Shown here piece after piece: positions 43,044 to 51,578 of a stretch of DNA of 64,000 nt (positions are counted from its first letter, which is position 1; each line of letters starts with the position of its first letter). Both the position numbers and the translations under genes were made by a program. This DNA is from Bacteroidota bacterium (GTDB lineage Bacteria; Bacteroidota; Bacteroidia; UKL13-3): assembly GCA_947477885.1 (NCBI GenBank), contig CANJUD010000001.1:44632-108631 (forward strand), read 5' to 3'. The notes beneath the pieces are model-generated. The model saw nothing but the letters and a program-made list of their open reading frames with translations, made no database searches and was not told the origin of the DNA.

Positions 43044-43265
43044 TTAGATTAGATTAATTACTTGCAAAGGTATTTGTTTTACAGCATAAACTGTATGTAC
43101 TTTTATATAATATAACCCTAATGCAAAATTAGGTGTATCGGGATTTATATCTTGCTTGCCGGTTTCCATTATTGCATTGTATAATACTGTTACTTTTTGA
43201 TTAGATAAATATTGCCATAAAAGGCGAAGGCAAACATATATATTACATACATTCACCTTCGCCAT
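43044..43265 (-). pseudogene. Orphan T9SS sorting-domain fragment
   Basis: A frame of 73 residues from ATG 43265 ends in FALGLYYIKVHTVYAVKQIP, the last strands of a T9SS domain, preceded by KVTVLYNAIMETGKQDI. There is no signal peptide or cargo domain. Its start overlaps a terminator-like hairpin (43223-43263). It is therefore probably the tail of a lost gene. Confidence 0.5.
43223..43263 (-). terminator. Terminator of the Cys-rich gene
   Basis: On the reverse strand GGCGAAGG (43263-43256) and CCTTCGCC (43230-43223) pair around a 25-base loop. TTTTAT follows. It lies 25 bases after the Cys-rich gene's stop. Confidence 0.6.
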
Positions 43266-43287
43266 CAAGGCAATTATAAACTGTTAA

Positions 43288-43716
43288 TTAATTCTCGCAA
43301 ACACAATGGCCTGCGGCATCACATGCTGATTTACAATCACCACTACAATCTTTGCAACTGCAAGCACCTTGTTGGTCGCAACTGGCATCGCATTTCTCGC
43401 CCGTAGCGTTCGATGCAATAGTTTTGCTAGTAGCTGCACCTTGTGCGGTTTTGTTATCGCAGCATTCGCTATTAGGTGAGCATACACAGTGGCCTGCGGC
43501 ATCGCACTTGGCCTTGCATTCGCCACTGCAACCTTCGCAGGTGCATGGGCCATCGCTATCGCAACATTTGGCGTTGGTGGTTTGTGAGGTCTTGTCTTTT
43601 TTGCAACAAGCTTTTCCTTCTTCTTGGGTGCATGAGCTGCACGATGTGGCGTAAACAGCGCCGGCTATTCCGATAACTGCTACTACAGCAGCGATAATCC
43701 AATATGATTTTTTCAT
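43288..43716 (-). CDS. Cys-rich secreted protein with duplicated metal-binding motif
   Basis: The 142-residue protein has a hydrophobic N-terminus (WIIAAVVAVIGIAGAVYA) and then 26 or so cysteines in 115 residues. A block of about 27 residues occurs twice: CTCEGCSGECKAKCDAAGH (64-82) followed by CVC, and CSCKDCSGDCKSACDAAGH (118-136) followed by CVC, with only a few changes. CxC, CxxC and CC pairs suit binding of soft metals such as Cu(I), Zn or Cd, as in metallothioneins, but no family is assigned. Its location between the multicopper oxidases and the HYC_CC_PP and TonB receptor genes supports a metal role. Confidence 0.75.
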   Translation of the reverse strand: MKKSYWIIAAVVAVIGIAGAVYATSCSSCTQEEGKACCKKDKTSQTTNAKCCDSDGPCTCEGCSGECKAKCDAAGHCVCSPNSECCDNKTAQGAATSKTIASNATGEKCDASCDQQGACSCKDCSGDCKSACDAAGHCVCEN

Positions 43717-43877
43717 TTTAGTATATGTTTTGTGTTATATATCTTTCACGGCAGATATATAAATTTTTTTAATAAAGCAACCGTGGTTTGCTATAATATA
43801 AATATGGTTTTGTGCCTTTGAATCTAGGCGAGACTATGATACTTTCTACCAGAAAATACAATATAATGTTTCAGTTC

Positions 43878-44264
43878 TCAGCAACTGAAACGCCCAATGA
43901 GCAAATGCGTTCGAAGCTTGCTAACTAAGGGCGGCCCATGCAAGTTGATATAATGAATATCGTAAACAGAGGGGATATTTGCAACACTATAAATAGGTTC
44001 AGAAGGTAATAAGGCAATAGATTGAGATGGATTCGGTTCTATCACATTTCCCGCAACCACATGGGTGGTTTGTACTTTCAAATAGAAAGCCTTGTCATGG
44101 CAACAGCCATCATCTTCACATCCTACTTCACACCCACAATCTGCATCGGCACCGCTGAAAATAACGGCACTGAGTTCTTCACCGCAATAATGAAATTTCA
44201 CTGCCACCCCAGTAATACTGAGAAGGTAAAGCGAAACGGCAAATATAGCAGCGAATTTTTTCAT
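43878..44264 (-). CDS. HYC_CC_PP family protein
   Basis: The ATG at 44264 gives 128 residues. The longer frame (TTG at 44306) is ruled out because that TTG is the promoter's -33 box. A signal peptide (LYLLSITGVAV) is followed by the three name-giving motifs: FHYCGEEL, DGCCHDK and HGPPL. Extra cysteines (DADCGCEVGCEDD) make a metal-binding cluster. Members sit beside TonB-dependent receptors and heavy-metal genes in Bacteroidota. The exact role is unknown. The TonB receptor gene lies just upstream. Confidence 0.85.
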   Translation of the reverse strand: MKKFAAIFAVSLYLLSITGVAVKFHYCGEELSAVIFSGADADCGCEVGCEDDGCCHDKAFYLKVQTTHVVAGNVIEPNPSQSIALLPSEPIYSVANIPSVYDIHYINLHGPPLVSKLRTHLLIGRFSC

Positions 44265-44275
44265 GGTTGCGAATA

Positions 44276-44307
44276 CAAAGTTAGGGCATGGCAAGTATGT
44301 TGTCAAA
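44276..44307 (-). promoter_or_regulatory. Promoter of the HYC_CC_PP gene
   Basis: On the reverse strand TTTG (44307-44304) is followed after 20 bases by TAACTTTG (44283-44276), an exact TAnnTTTG. Transcription would start near 44269, leaving only about five bases before the ATG. Confidence 0.65.
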
Positions 44308-44361
44308 TTTATTTTTTTAGTTTATCATAATAACATACTGATAACAAAAGAAGTTGCAAGT

Positions 44362-44402
44362 CTGAGCGAAGTCGAAGACGACCACCCTTCGACTTCGCTC
44401 AG
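44362..44402. terminator. Perfect 16-base inverted repeat (CTGAG family)
   Basis: CTGAGCGAAGTCGAAG (44362-44377) and CTTCGACTTCGCTCAG (44387-44402) are perfect complements with a nine-base loop. It lies 17 bases after the TonB receptor's stop. It lacks a T-run but may terminate or protect the message. It shares CTGAG and TCGAAG ends with 32532-32598. Confidence 0.75.
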
Positions 44403-44418
44403 GACGGCATTTACTTTT

Positions 44419-46887
44419 TTAGTTTACTTTTCTAATGGATAAGGGCAGCACCACCTTAAAACTAAAATTGCGTCCCATATTATATATCCCGCTTCTGCCC
44501 GTATAGTTCTGCGGAAAATTATCCATATACTTTAATCTACTCATATTGCTTTGGTAGGCTTTGTCCGTTAGGTTGGAACCTATAATATTAAAAGTGAAAA
44601 GTACTTTACCTTTCTTGTTCACCACATTGGCTCCAAAACCCGCGTCAATCAAGGTGTAGCCAGCTGTTACGGTTTCTGTATTATAGGCTAAGAAAACCCT
44701 GTTCTGCGGGGCGTTATAACGAACACTAACTTTAATAAACCCTTGAGTAAAACATTTCCATTTTTTGTTGAGTTCTGCTCGAAGCTCGTGTGAAGTTCTG
44801 AGAGGTGGAATGAAAGGCAAATATTTGCTGCTGTCATTTAATATAATACCACTGCCGCCCAAATTTTGTGCATATACAACGGAGATTGCATTCTCAAAAT
44901 GTAACCAATCGTAAGGATGCGGATGGGCATCGATGGAAATTTCTCCACCCACTAAACTTGCATTGGTTTGGTGAAATTTGAATACCGGATAAGCATTTGC
45001 GTTTTGTATAAATATAGAATCTCCACCTTGGGTATTTAATAGTTTTTGATTATATATATAATTGCTCAAATGGTTATAAAAAACTTCGGTACTAATTGTA
45101 ATATGTTTTCCATAATAAAATGCTCCAAGGTCGCTCTGTAGGCTAAACTCGGGCTTGAAGTTGGCATCGCCCAATTGCTCGAAACCAGTACCCGGGTGTA
45201 CACCTTTAGCAGAGATTTCTGCAATATTTGGAGCACGATATCCACGGGCAATATTCATTTTAAAACATAGTTTTTCATTGCGATTATAGGTTGCCCCAAT
45301 ACTCGAACTCATGCCAGAAAATATATGTTTGTATTTTTCGAATTGTAATGAAATGGTTGTATCATTTATATTATAGGGAGTTTGTATATCAAACCCATTT
45401 TCAGGATTTGTTTTTGTATATAATACATCGTTACTGAACGAACGAATATCATATCTTGCTCCTGCACTCAAATCAAATTTTTTGATGGTTTTTTTAATAT
45501 AAATGAAGGGGCCAATGTCCAATGAATGGTAAGCGGGAATCACGAATTCTGTTGCTGTTGCAACATTTTTGTTGGATTGGAACATGCCATTCAATCCTGT
45601 AGTGAAATGATAATCATTCACAGGTTGAAATATATATTTGATATCGTATGTCCCTGTATTTAAAATTAAATTTAATCCTGCCAAATCTGCAAATTGCGGA
45701 TGGCTATATTCTCGTCTGTGGCTTTGTTGTATTCCAAGTTTTATGCTTAACCTGCTTTTTCCAATAAAGAAATTTGTTGCTGAATATAAACGAAAATGTT
45801 GCACATGCTGGTGAATTACATTTATATGATAGGAGTTCAAGTCACTAGTGTTAGCAATAGGTCTGAGCGTATCTTCTTCACTAATTTGCTTGGTAAATTT
45901 CCGTGTTGCAGAGTCACGACTCCCATCAGGAATTTCTTGTATATTATCATATATCGTAAAATTTAAAGAACTCGTCCCCCATTTTTTTGTAGTACCGATA
46001 TTGGCATTCAAATCTTGTTCATGATATTTAGTTCCAAAAACTCTTCCATCAAATTTATTCTCATAATTTGTAGCTTGTTTATCCGAAATTCTAAAACCCC
46101 AAACAATATTTTTGCTATTGCCTGCAAGTCCTAAGGAGCCTGTAACTTGCTGGTTATTGCTTTGATAATTTGAAGTAAAATTTCCACGAATTGTTCCTCT
46201 AGTAACAGGGTTTACAGGAAGTAAATTTACCACGCCTGCCAAAGCATCCGAACCATACATCAAACTGGCAGGACCTTTCACAATTTCTATTCTATCCACC
46301 AAATATTGATCTACTTCTATCCCGTGTTCATCTCCCCATTGTTGTCCGTCTTGCCGCACGCCATCGAACAAAGTTAAAATTCTATTATATCCCAATCCTC
46401 TTATATAGGGTTTTGACACATTGGGACCTGTGGTAACAGCACTCACGCCAGGCACTTTGGCAATTAAATCTATAATATTGGTCGCAGAGTTTTGTTGTAT
46501 AAATCTTCTATCAATACTTACTAGCGGTATTGGACTTTTTCTGTTTTCAGTAGGAGAGCCGCTGCCTGTAACCACTACACCGTGCAGCTCGGTAGCCGAA
46601 TGAGGTAATATAATAACAATAATATCTTTCATCATATTATTGATACTAATTATTTTTTCAGAAAAACTAGTTGCAGAAACTTCAATTAAAAAATTTCCAT
46701 TAGGCAGATTTTGTATATTAAAATATCCGGCACTGTCGGTTTGTTCTGTGGTTTTTAAATCAGGGATATAAATACTTGCAGTAGCTATGGGTATTGAATC
46801 TTCGTTAATTACACGGCCTCGTATGCCGTCTTTGGCGAGTAGTTGAAAAGGAAAAAATAGTATAAGTATATTTCTAAAATATTTCAT
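44419..46887 (-). CDS. TonB-dependent receptor with CarbopepD_reg domain
   Basis: The 822-residue outer-membrane receptor has a signal peptide (LILFFPFQLLAKD). A carboxypeptidase-regulatory-like domain (about 22-100: GIRGRVINEDSIPIATASIYI) comes next, then a plug (about 110-225: VPGVSAVTTGPNVSKPYIRGLG) and a 22-strand barrel to the end. It imports a ligand with energy from TonB. The flanking HYC_CC_PP, Cys-rich and multicopper oxidase genes suggest a metal or metallophore ligand, most likely copper, but no ligand motif proves it. It is not followed by a SusD, so it is not a glycan system. Confidence 0.9.
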   Translation of the reverse strand: MKYFRNILILFFPFQLLAKDGIRGRVINEDSIPIATASIYIPDLKTTEQTDSAGYFNIQNLPNGNFLIEVSATSFSEKIISINNMMKDIIVIILPHSATELHGVVVTGSGSPTENRKSPIPLVSIDRRFIQQNSATNIIDLIAKVPGVSAVTTGPNVSKPYIRGLGYNRILTLFDGVRQDGQQWGDEHGIEVDQYLVDRIEIVKGPASLMYGSDALAGVVNLLPVNPVTRGTIRGNFTSNYQSNNQQVTGSLGLAGNSKNIVWGFRISDKQATNYENKFDGRVFGTKYHEQDLNANIGTTKKWGTSSLNFTIYDNIQEIPDGSRDSATRKFTKQISEEDTLRPIANTSDLNSYHINVIHQHVQHFRLYSATNFFIGKSRLSIKLGIQQSHRREYSHPQFADLAGLNLILNTGTYDIKYIFQPVNDYHFTTGLNGMFQSNKNVATATEFVIPAYHSLDIGPFIYIKKTIKKFDLSAGARYDIRSFSNDVLYTKTNPENGFDIQTPYNINDTTISLQFEKYKHIFSGMSSSIGATYNRNEKLCFKMNIARGYRAPNIAEISAKGVHPGTGFEQLGDANFKPEFSLQSDLGAFYYGKHITISTEVFYNHLSNYIYNQKLLNTQGGDSIFIQNANAYPVFKFHQTNASLVGGEISIDAHPHPYDWLHFENAISVVYAQNLGGSGIILNDSSKYLPFIPPLRTSHELRAELNKKWKCFTQGFIKVSVRYNAPQNRVFLAYNTETVTAGYTLIDAGFGANVVNKKGKVLFTFNIIGSNLTDKAYQSNMSRLKYMDNFPQNYTGRSGIYNMGRNFSFKVVLPLSIRKVN

Positions 46888-47000
46888 AAAAATTGGCTAT
46901 ATATAAATGTAAAAAACAAAAACATAATATCTGGAAAATTCAGCATATTATGTTTTTTGTAAAAATAAAATGGTTGAGAAATAGCTAAATAGCTATAATA

Positions 47001-47393
47001 TCAACAAGTAAAAAATGGTGGTGGCCCTTTATTGGCAGCAAGCAGCAAAAATTCTTGGTGCGAAGCTATGTGTATAATATGTTTTTGAAGTGTGAATGTT
47101 GCGCTGTCTTTTTCAAAAGGAATGGTTTTCCCTTCCAAATATTTTGCAATTTCAAATTTGCAGATTCCGCAATGTTCTTTTTCGGTGGTGATGTGCTGGG
47201 TATGCCCACATATTGCTTGTACCACATTGCCTGATAAAACACTAGCGACCATACATGCATGCTCCGGCTCATCATGCGTATGTGTGGGATTCACACAAAC
47301 CTCAGATTCGTGCTCATGCCACAACCCAGCCGGCATTTGGCAGAAACTAAATGCCAATAGAATGAACCATGTTTGTAATTGTTTGAGGAGCAT
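47001..47393 (-). CDS. His/Cys-rich small secreted protein
   Basis: The ATG at 47393 gives 130 residues; the frame can extend six residues to a non-ATG start. A hydrophobic N-terminus (FILLAFSFCQMPAGLWHEHE) leads into metal-ligand-rich sequence: HEHESEVCVNPTHTHDEPEH, GHTQHITTEKEHCGICKF, and it ends in PPPFFTC. It resembles DUF2946-like small proteins that sit next to metal genes. It is 113 bases upstream of the TonB receptor, in the same direction, so it may be the first gene of that unit. The binding of copper or zinc is inferred from composition only. Confidence 0.7.
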   Translation of the reverse strand: MLLKQLQTWFILLAFSFCQMPAGLWHEHESEVCVNPTHTHDEPEHACMVASVLSGNVVQAICGHTQHITTEKEHCGICKFEIAKYLEGKTIPFEKDSATFTLQKHIIHIASHQEFLLLAANKGPPPFFTC

Positions 47394-47415
47394 GAATTGT
47401 GGGGGGGGCAAATTC

Positions 47416-47640
47416 CTATAAATCCCACAGACGATTCCGCCTTCTTTTGCGGAAATACCTTGTCATGTTTCTCCAAAAATCGACCACCATGCCGGCCACC
47501 ACAAAGGGCGAACCTATGGCTATAAAGCTGGTATATATAAAAAACATCCTTACTCTGCGACTCTCAATTCCCATGGTGTCGCCAAGGAAACTGAACATCT
47601 GAAAAGCTAGCTTTTCTATATAATACTTTAGTTGTTCCAT
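47416..47640 (-). CDS. PspC-like small membrane protein
   Basis: The ATG at 47640 gives 74 residues. The frame upstream to 47685 is unlikely because the promoter lies there. A PspC-type segment is visible: FSFLGDTMGIESRRVRMFFIYTSF, with the short helical lead, the VRxFFIY core and a transmembrane helix (about 35-57). A basic tail (RYFRKRRRNRLWDL) follows. PspC proteins sense or respond to membrane stress. It is the first reverse gene next to the metal island and may be separately transcribed. Confidence 0.7.
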   Translation of the reverse strand: MEQLKYYIEKLAFQMFSFLGDTMGIESRRVRMFFIYTSFIAIGSPFVVAGMVVDFWRNMTRYFRKRRRNRLWDL

Positions 47641-47666
47641 GTCGAATTCTGAGATTGATTGAACCA

Positions 47667-47674
47667 CAAATATA
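47667..47674 (-). promoter_or_regulatory. -7 promoter element of the PspC-like gene
   Basis: On the reverse strand it reads TATATTTG, an exact TAnnTTTG, about 27 bases before the ATG at 47640. It is divergent from the next promoter. Confidence 0.5.
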
Positions 47675-47730
47675 GAAAAATTCATTTACAAAAAATATTT
47701 TTTCTAACTTTTTTATGGCGTTTCCTATAT

Positions 47731-47738
47731 TACTTTTG
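47731..47738 (+). promoter_or_regulatory. -7 promoter element of the M1 peptidase, next to its start codon
   Basis: TACTTTTG matches TAnnTTTG. The ATG at 47746 follows seven bases after it, at the usual transcription start distance. A leaderless message is therefore likely if this is the promoter. Confidence 0.5.
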
Positions 47739-47745
47739 CTAATTG

Positions 47746-49677
47746 ATGGAGTTGCGATTTAGTTTTATATTTTTATTAAGCATTTGTTTGGGAATGGCAC
47801 AGCCAGCCAGTGCCCAGATATTTGAACAAGAATCTATTGCCAAGCAAGAGCTGCAGTACCATCTTAAAAAACAACATATCACGCCGCGTTCTTTCACGGC
47901 CAATTATCATGTACATCATTATAATTTAAACTTGTTGCTTAATCCCGATACGCAATTTGTGCAGGGCAGTAATGCAATATCGCTAAAGGTTTTGAGTAAT
48001 GCTTCTTCATTAGAAATTGATTTGAGCAGCAAGCTAATAGTTGATTCTATTTTTTCGTCAAAAGGGAAAGAAAACTATATACATAGTGCCGATGTAATAT
48101 ATATAAATCTTGCAAATTTTCTTCACAAAGACAGCTCGGAAATTATTACAATATTTTATCACGGTAATCCAACTGCTACTTCTGGTTTTGGCTCATTCGG
48201 AATAGGGAAAACCAAAACAGGAAAAATGTTGTGGACACTCTCACAACCTTATGGGGCAAGCGATTGGTGGCCTTGCAAAAATACATTGAATGATAAAACA
48301 GATTCGTTAGATGTATATATTACCGCCGGAAAATCTTATAGAGCTGCGTCAAATGGTTTATTAGTTGATTCAACCACACAAGATACATTTATTACCCACC
48401 ATTGGCGTCACCGTTATCCTATTACTGCCTATTTGGTGGCAGCGGCAGTTTGTAATTATGAGATATATAGTAATTGGGCTCATTTAAAAACTGATAGTGT
48501 GGAGATATTAAACTATGTATTTACACAAGATTTACAAAGTGCTCTTATTAATACAAAATATACAGAAAAATTTATTGAACTATATAGTAAATTATTTATT
48601 GATTATCCTTTCAAAAAAGAAAAATATGGTCATGCTCAGTTTGGTTGGGGTGGTGGAATGGAACACCAAACTATGAGTTTTATGGGCAAATTCAATTGGG
48701 ATCTGATAGCCCACGAGCTCGCCCACCAATGGTTTGGCGACTGGGTTACCTGCGGCAGTTGGCAAGACATTTGGCTGAACGAAGCCTTCGCCACCTACCT
48801 TAATGGACTCACTTATGATTTCTTAAGACCACCGCAAGAATTTACCAATTGGAAAGCACAAGTATCGGATGGGGTATTGCAAATGCCAGGAGGCTCAGTA
48901 TTATGCAAAGACACCTCTAATGCGTATAGAATTTTCGATAGTAGATTGGTATATAGTAAAGGAGCAATGGTATTACATATGTTGCGTCAAACTTTGGGTG
49001 ATACTATGTTCTTTTTAGCATGCAGAAATCACTTAAATAACCGTGGCGGGAACTACGCAGTTACCACAAATTTTATTGATGAGTTTCAAAAAACTACTGG
49101 CAAAAAACTCGATACATTTTTTTCGGAATGGTATTATGGTGAAGGATATCCAATTTTCAATATCGTGTGGGAAAGCCTACCATCGGGCGAGTTGAGCATT
49201 GAGGTAGAACAAAACCCTTCTACAAACACGGTTAGTTTTTTTCATATACCTGTAGAAATACAAGTTAGAAATGGTAGTCAGTTTTATGATTTTAAATTAA
49301 ATTTGCAACAACATAAAGAAACATTTACTATAAAGCCGCCTTTCGATGCCGATACTTTAATTTTTAATCCTTATTATAATTGGTTGGCTTCAGGCAATGT
49401 AAAAAACATTACCAACTTATTAGGAAGAGGAGAAGTGTTATTATTATTTCCAAACCCTGCAAAAGACAAATTGCAGATAAAACTATTATATCCCAACACC
49501 ATTAAAAATATATTTATTAGTGACCACCATGGCAAACTCGTCACCGATTTGACCACTACCGGAAACCCTTCTAATTATTTCGAAACGGATATATCAACAT
49601 TTGCTCCCGGAGAATATATAATAACCGCTGTCAACCAAAACGGACAAAGATTTAGTAAGAAATTTGTGGTGTTATAA
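47746..49677 (+). CDS. T9SS-exported M1 family aminopeptidase
   Basis: Starting at ATG 47746 the protein has 643 residues, with a signal peptide (LLSICLGMAQPASAQ). The zinc metallopeptidase domain has HELAH (H323, E324, H327) with third ligand E346 in NEAFATYL. The substrate-binding loop reads GGGMEHQ in place of the classical GAMEN. From about 560 a T9SS sorting domain follows (LLLFPNPAKDKLQIKLLY...APGEYIITAVN). It removes N-terminal residues from peptides on the cell surface. Its end overlaps the convergent acs gene by six bases. Confidence 0.95.
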   Translation: MELRFSFIFLLSICLGMAQPASAQIFEQESIAKQELQYHLKKQHITPRSFTANYHVHHYNLNLLLNPDTQFVQGSNAISLKVLSNASSLEIDLSSKLIVDSIFSSKGKENYIHSADVIYINLANFLHKDSSEIITIFYHGNPTATSGFGSFGIGKTKTGKMLWTLSQPYGASDWWPCKNTLNDKTDSLDVYITAGKSYRAASNGLLVDSTTQDTFITHHWRHRYPITAYLVAAAVCNYEIYSNWAHLKTDSVEILNYVFTQDLQSALINTKYTEKFIELYSKLFIDYPFKKEKYGHAQFGWGGGMEHQTMSFMGKFNWDLIAHELAHQWFGDWVTCGSWQDIWLNEAFATYLNGLTYDFLRPPQEFTNWKAQVSDGVLQMPGGSVLCKDTSNAYRIFDSRLVYSKGAMVLHMLRQTLGDTMFFLACRNHLNNRGGNYAVTTNFIDEFQKTTGKKLDTFFSEWYYGEGYPIFNIVWESLPSGELSIEVEQNPSTNTVSFFHIPVEIQVRNGSQFYDFKLNLQQHKETFTIKPPFDADTLIFNPYYNWLASGNVKNITNLLGRGEVLLLFPNPAKDKLQIKLLYPNTIKNIFISDHHGKLVTDLTTTGNPSNYFETDISTFAPGEYIITAVNQNGQRFSKKFVVL

Positions 49678-51558
49678 TCCCGCCAACCGCTTAATCTCCT
49701 CCACAACTCCCGGGTCCAGCAAAGTGCTTGTATCCCCCAAATTCGACACATCTCCCTCCGCAATTTTACGTAATATGCGTCGCATAATTTTTCCTGAACG
49801 GGTTTTGGGTAGGCCGGGTACTATAATAATTTTTTCAGGTCGAGCAAAGGGACCAATAATTTTTGAAACTATATCTTTTATTTGTTGAACAAGATTTTCT
49901 TCGTGTTGTGTAATTATAACAAAAGCAAAAATTCCCTGTCCTTTTATATCGTGCTGATAGCCTACTACAGCACTCTCAACTACAGATGCATGGCCGTTTA
50001 TGGCATCTTCTACCTCGCCTGTACCTATACGGTGCCCTGATACATTAATTACATCGTCAACTCGGCCAGTTATTCTATAATATCCTTCAGCATCTCTTCG
50101 TGCACCATCGCCAGTGAAATAATAATTCTGATAAGTATTATAATAAGTTTGTCTGAATCGCTCGTGGTCGCCATATAGGGAGCGGCTCATTCCGGGCCAG
50201 GGGAATTTAATACAAAGATTTCCTTCTACATCGTTTCCTTCAATTTCATTTCCTTCTGTATCCATTAGTACTGGCTGCACTCCTGGCAAGGGCAAGGTTG
50301 CAAATGCGGGCTTTAAGGGCGTAACCCCAGCAATGGGTGATATTAAAATTCCACCCGTTTCTGTTTGCCACCAAGTATCTACGATGGGGCAATTGCTATG
50401 GCCAACATTGTTATAATACCATTGCCAAGCTTCTTCATTAATAGGCTCTCCCACACTTCCCAAAACTCGGAGACTTGATAAATTTTTCCCTTCAAACCAT
50501 TGAGTACCGCAGGCTTCCAAAGCACGGATGGCGGTGGGAGCCGTATAAAATATATTTACTTGGTGCTTATCTACCATTTCCCAAAAACGACCAGCATTTG
50601 GATAATTGGGAACACCTTCGAACATAATAGTAGTTGCACCATTTAGTAGTGGTCCATATATTAAATAACTATGCCCTGTTACCCAACCGATATCAGCGGT
50701 ACACCAAAATATTTCTTCGTCTCTGTAATTAAATACATTTAAAAAAGTATAACCTACATATATCATATATCCACCTGTTGTATGCAGTACACCTTTTGGT
50801 TTTCCGGTAGATCCTGATGTATATAATATAAATAGCGGGGCTTCTGCATCCATTGGTACAGAAAGGTTTTCAGCACTTATAATATTCATCTGATCATGCC
50901 ACCACAAATCGCGGTTGGGTACAATATTTACAGTTTCATTGCGGTTATTATATATAATACAATGTTCGATGGAGGGGCAATTTTCCAATGCTTCATCAGC
51001 AATATTTTTTAATGCAACTAATTTATCACCTCGATAAACAGCATCGGCAGTAATAAGAATTTTGCAAGCACTGTCATTAATTCTATCTGCTAAAGATGTT
51101 GCTGAAAAACCTGCAAACACAACGGAGTGGATGGCTCCAATCCTTGCACAGGCAAGCATCGCAATTGCACCTTCGGGCACCATAGGCATATATATACATA
51201 CCCGATCGCCTTTTTTTACACCCAATGATTGTAATACGTTTGCAAACTTGCAAACTTCTATGTATAATTCTTGATAGGTTAATTTTCTTACTTTTTCGTC
51301 AGGATTATTCGGCTCGAATATGATAGCAGTGTGATTTGCTTTGGTGGCCAAATGCCTATCTAAACAATTATAACTAAGATTGGTTTCTCCGCCCGCAAAC
51401 CATTTTATATTTGGTTCAGTAAAGTTCCATTCCAGACTGGTTTCCCAAGGTTTTGTCCAATGGAAATTATTTGCTACTGCACTCCAGAATTGTTCGGGAT
51501 TTTCTACAGAATCTTGATACGCTTTTATATATGCTTCGAAGCTATTGATTTGTTGCAT
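49672..51558 (-). CDS. acs: Acetyl-CoA synthetase
   Basis: Acs makes acetyl-CoA from acetate, ATP and CoA through an acetyl-adenylate. The 628 residues have the phosphate loop FILYTSGSTGKPKGVLH, WWQTETGG, the hinge YRITGRVDDVINVSGHRIG and the C-terminal acetylatable lysine in TRSGKIMRR (near 606). The usual length for the enzyme is about 650. It is transcribed against the M1 peptidase gene. It lies 20 bases after the lipoprotein gene at 51579, which runs in the same direction, so the two may be co-transcribed. Confidence 0.97.
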   Translation of the reverse strand: MQQINSFEAYIKAYQDSVENPEQFWSAVANNFHWTKPWETSLEWNFTEPNIKWFAGGETNLSYNCLDRHLATKANHTAIIFEPNNPDEKVRKLTYQELYIEVCKFANVLQSLGVKKGDRVCIYMPMVPEGAIAMLACARIGAIHSVVFAGFSATSLADRINDSACKILITADAVYRGDKLVALKNIADEALENCPSIEHCIIYNNRNETVNIVPNRDLWWHDQMNIISAENLSVPMDAEAPLFILYTSGSTGKPKGVLHTTGGYMIYVGYTFLNVFNYRDEEIFWCTADIGWVTGHSYLIYGPLLNGATTIMFEGVPNYPNAGRFWEMVDKHQVNIFYTAPTAIRALEACGTQWFEGKNLSSLRVLGSVGEPINEEAWQWYYNNVGHSNCPIVDTWWQTETGGILISPIAGVTPLKPAFATLPLPGVQPVLMDTEGNEIEGNDVEGNLCIKFPWPGMSRSLYGDHERFRQTYYNTYQNYYFTGDGARRDAEGYYRITGRVDDVINVSGHRIGTGEVEDAINGHASVVESAVVGYQHDIKGQGIFAFVIITQHEENLVQQIKDIVSKIIGPFARPEKIIIVPGLPKTRSGKIMRRILRKIAEGDVSNLGDTSTLLDPGVVEEIKRLAGL

Positions 51559-51578
51559 AGAATATATATAATAGAAAA

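Noticed and set aside
43352..43654. Forward frame of 100 codons over the Cys-rich gene
   Set aside because: The Cys codons TGC/TGT on the reverse strand read as open sequence forward. The reverse frame has a signal peptide and duplicated motifs.
43868..43891. A perfect GTTTCAGTT/AACTGAAAC hairpin at the end of the HYC_CC_PP gene
   Set aside because: It may be a transcript end, but there is no T-run and it overlaps the stop codon, so I do not call a terminator.
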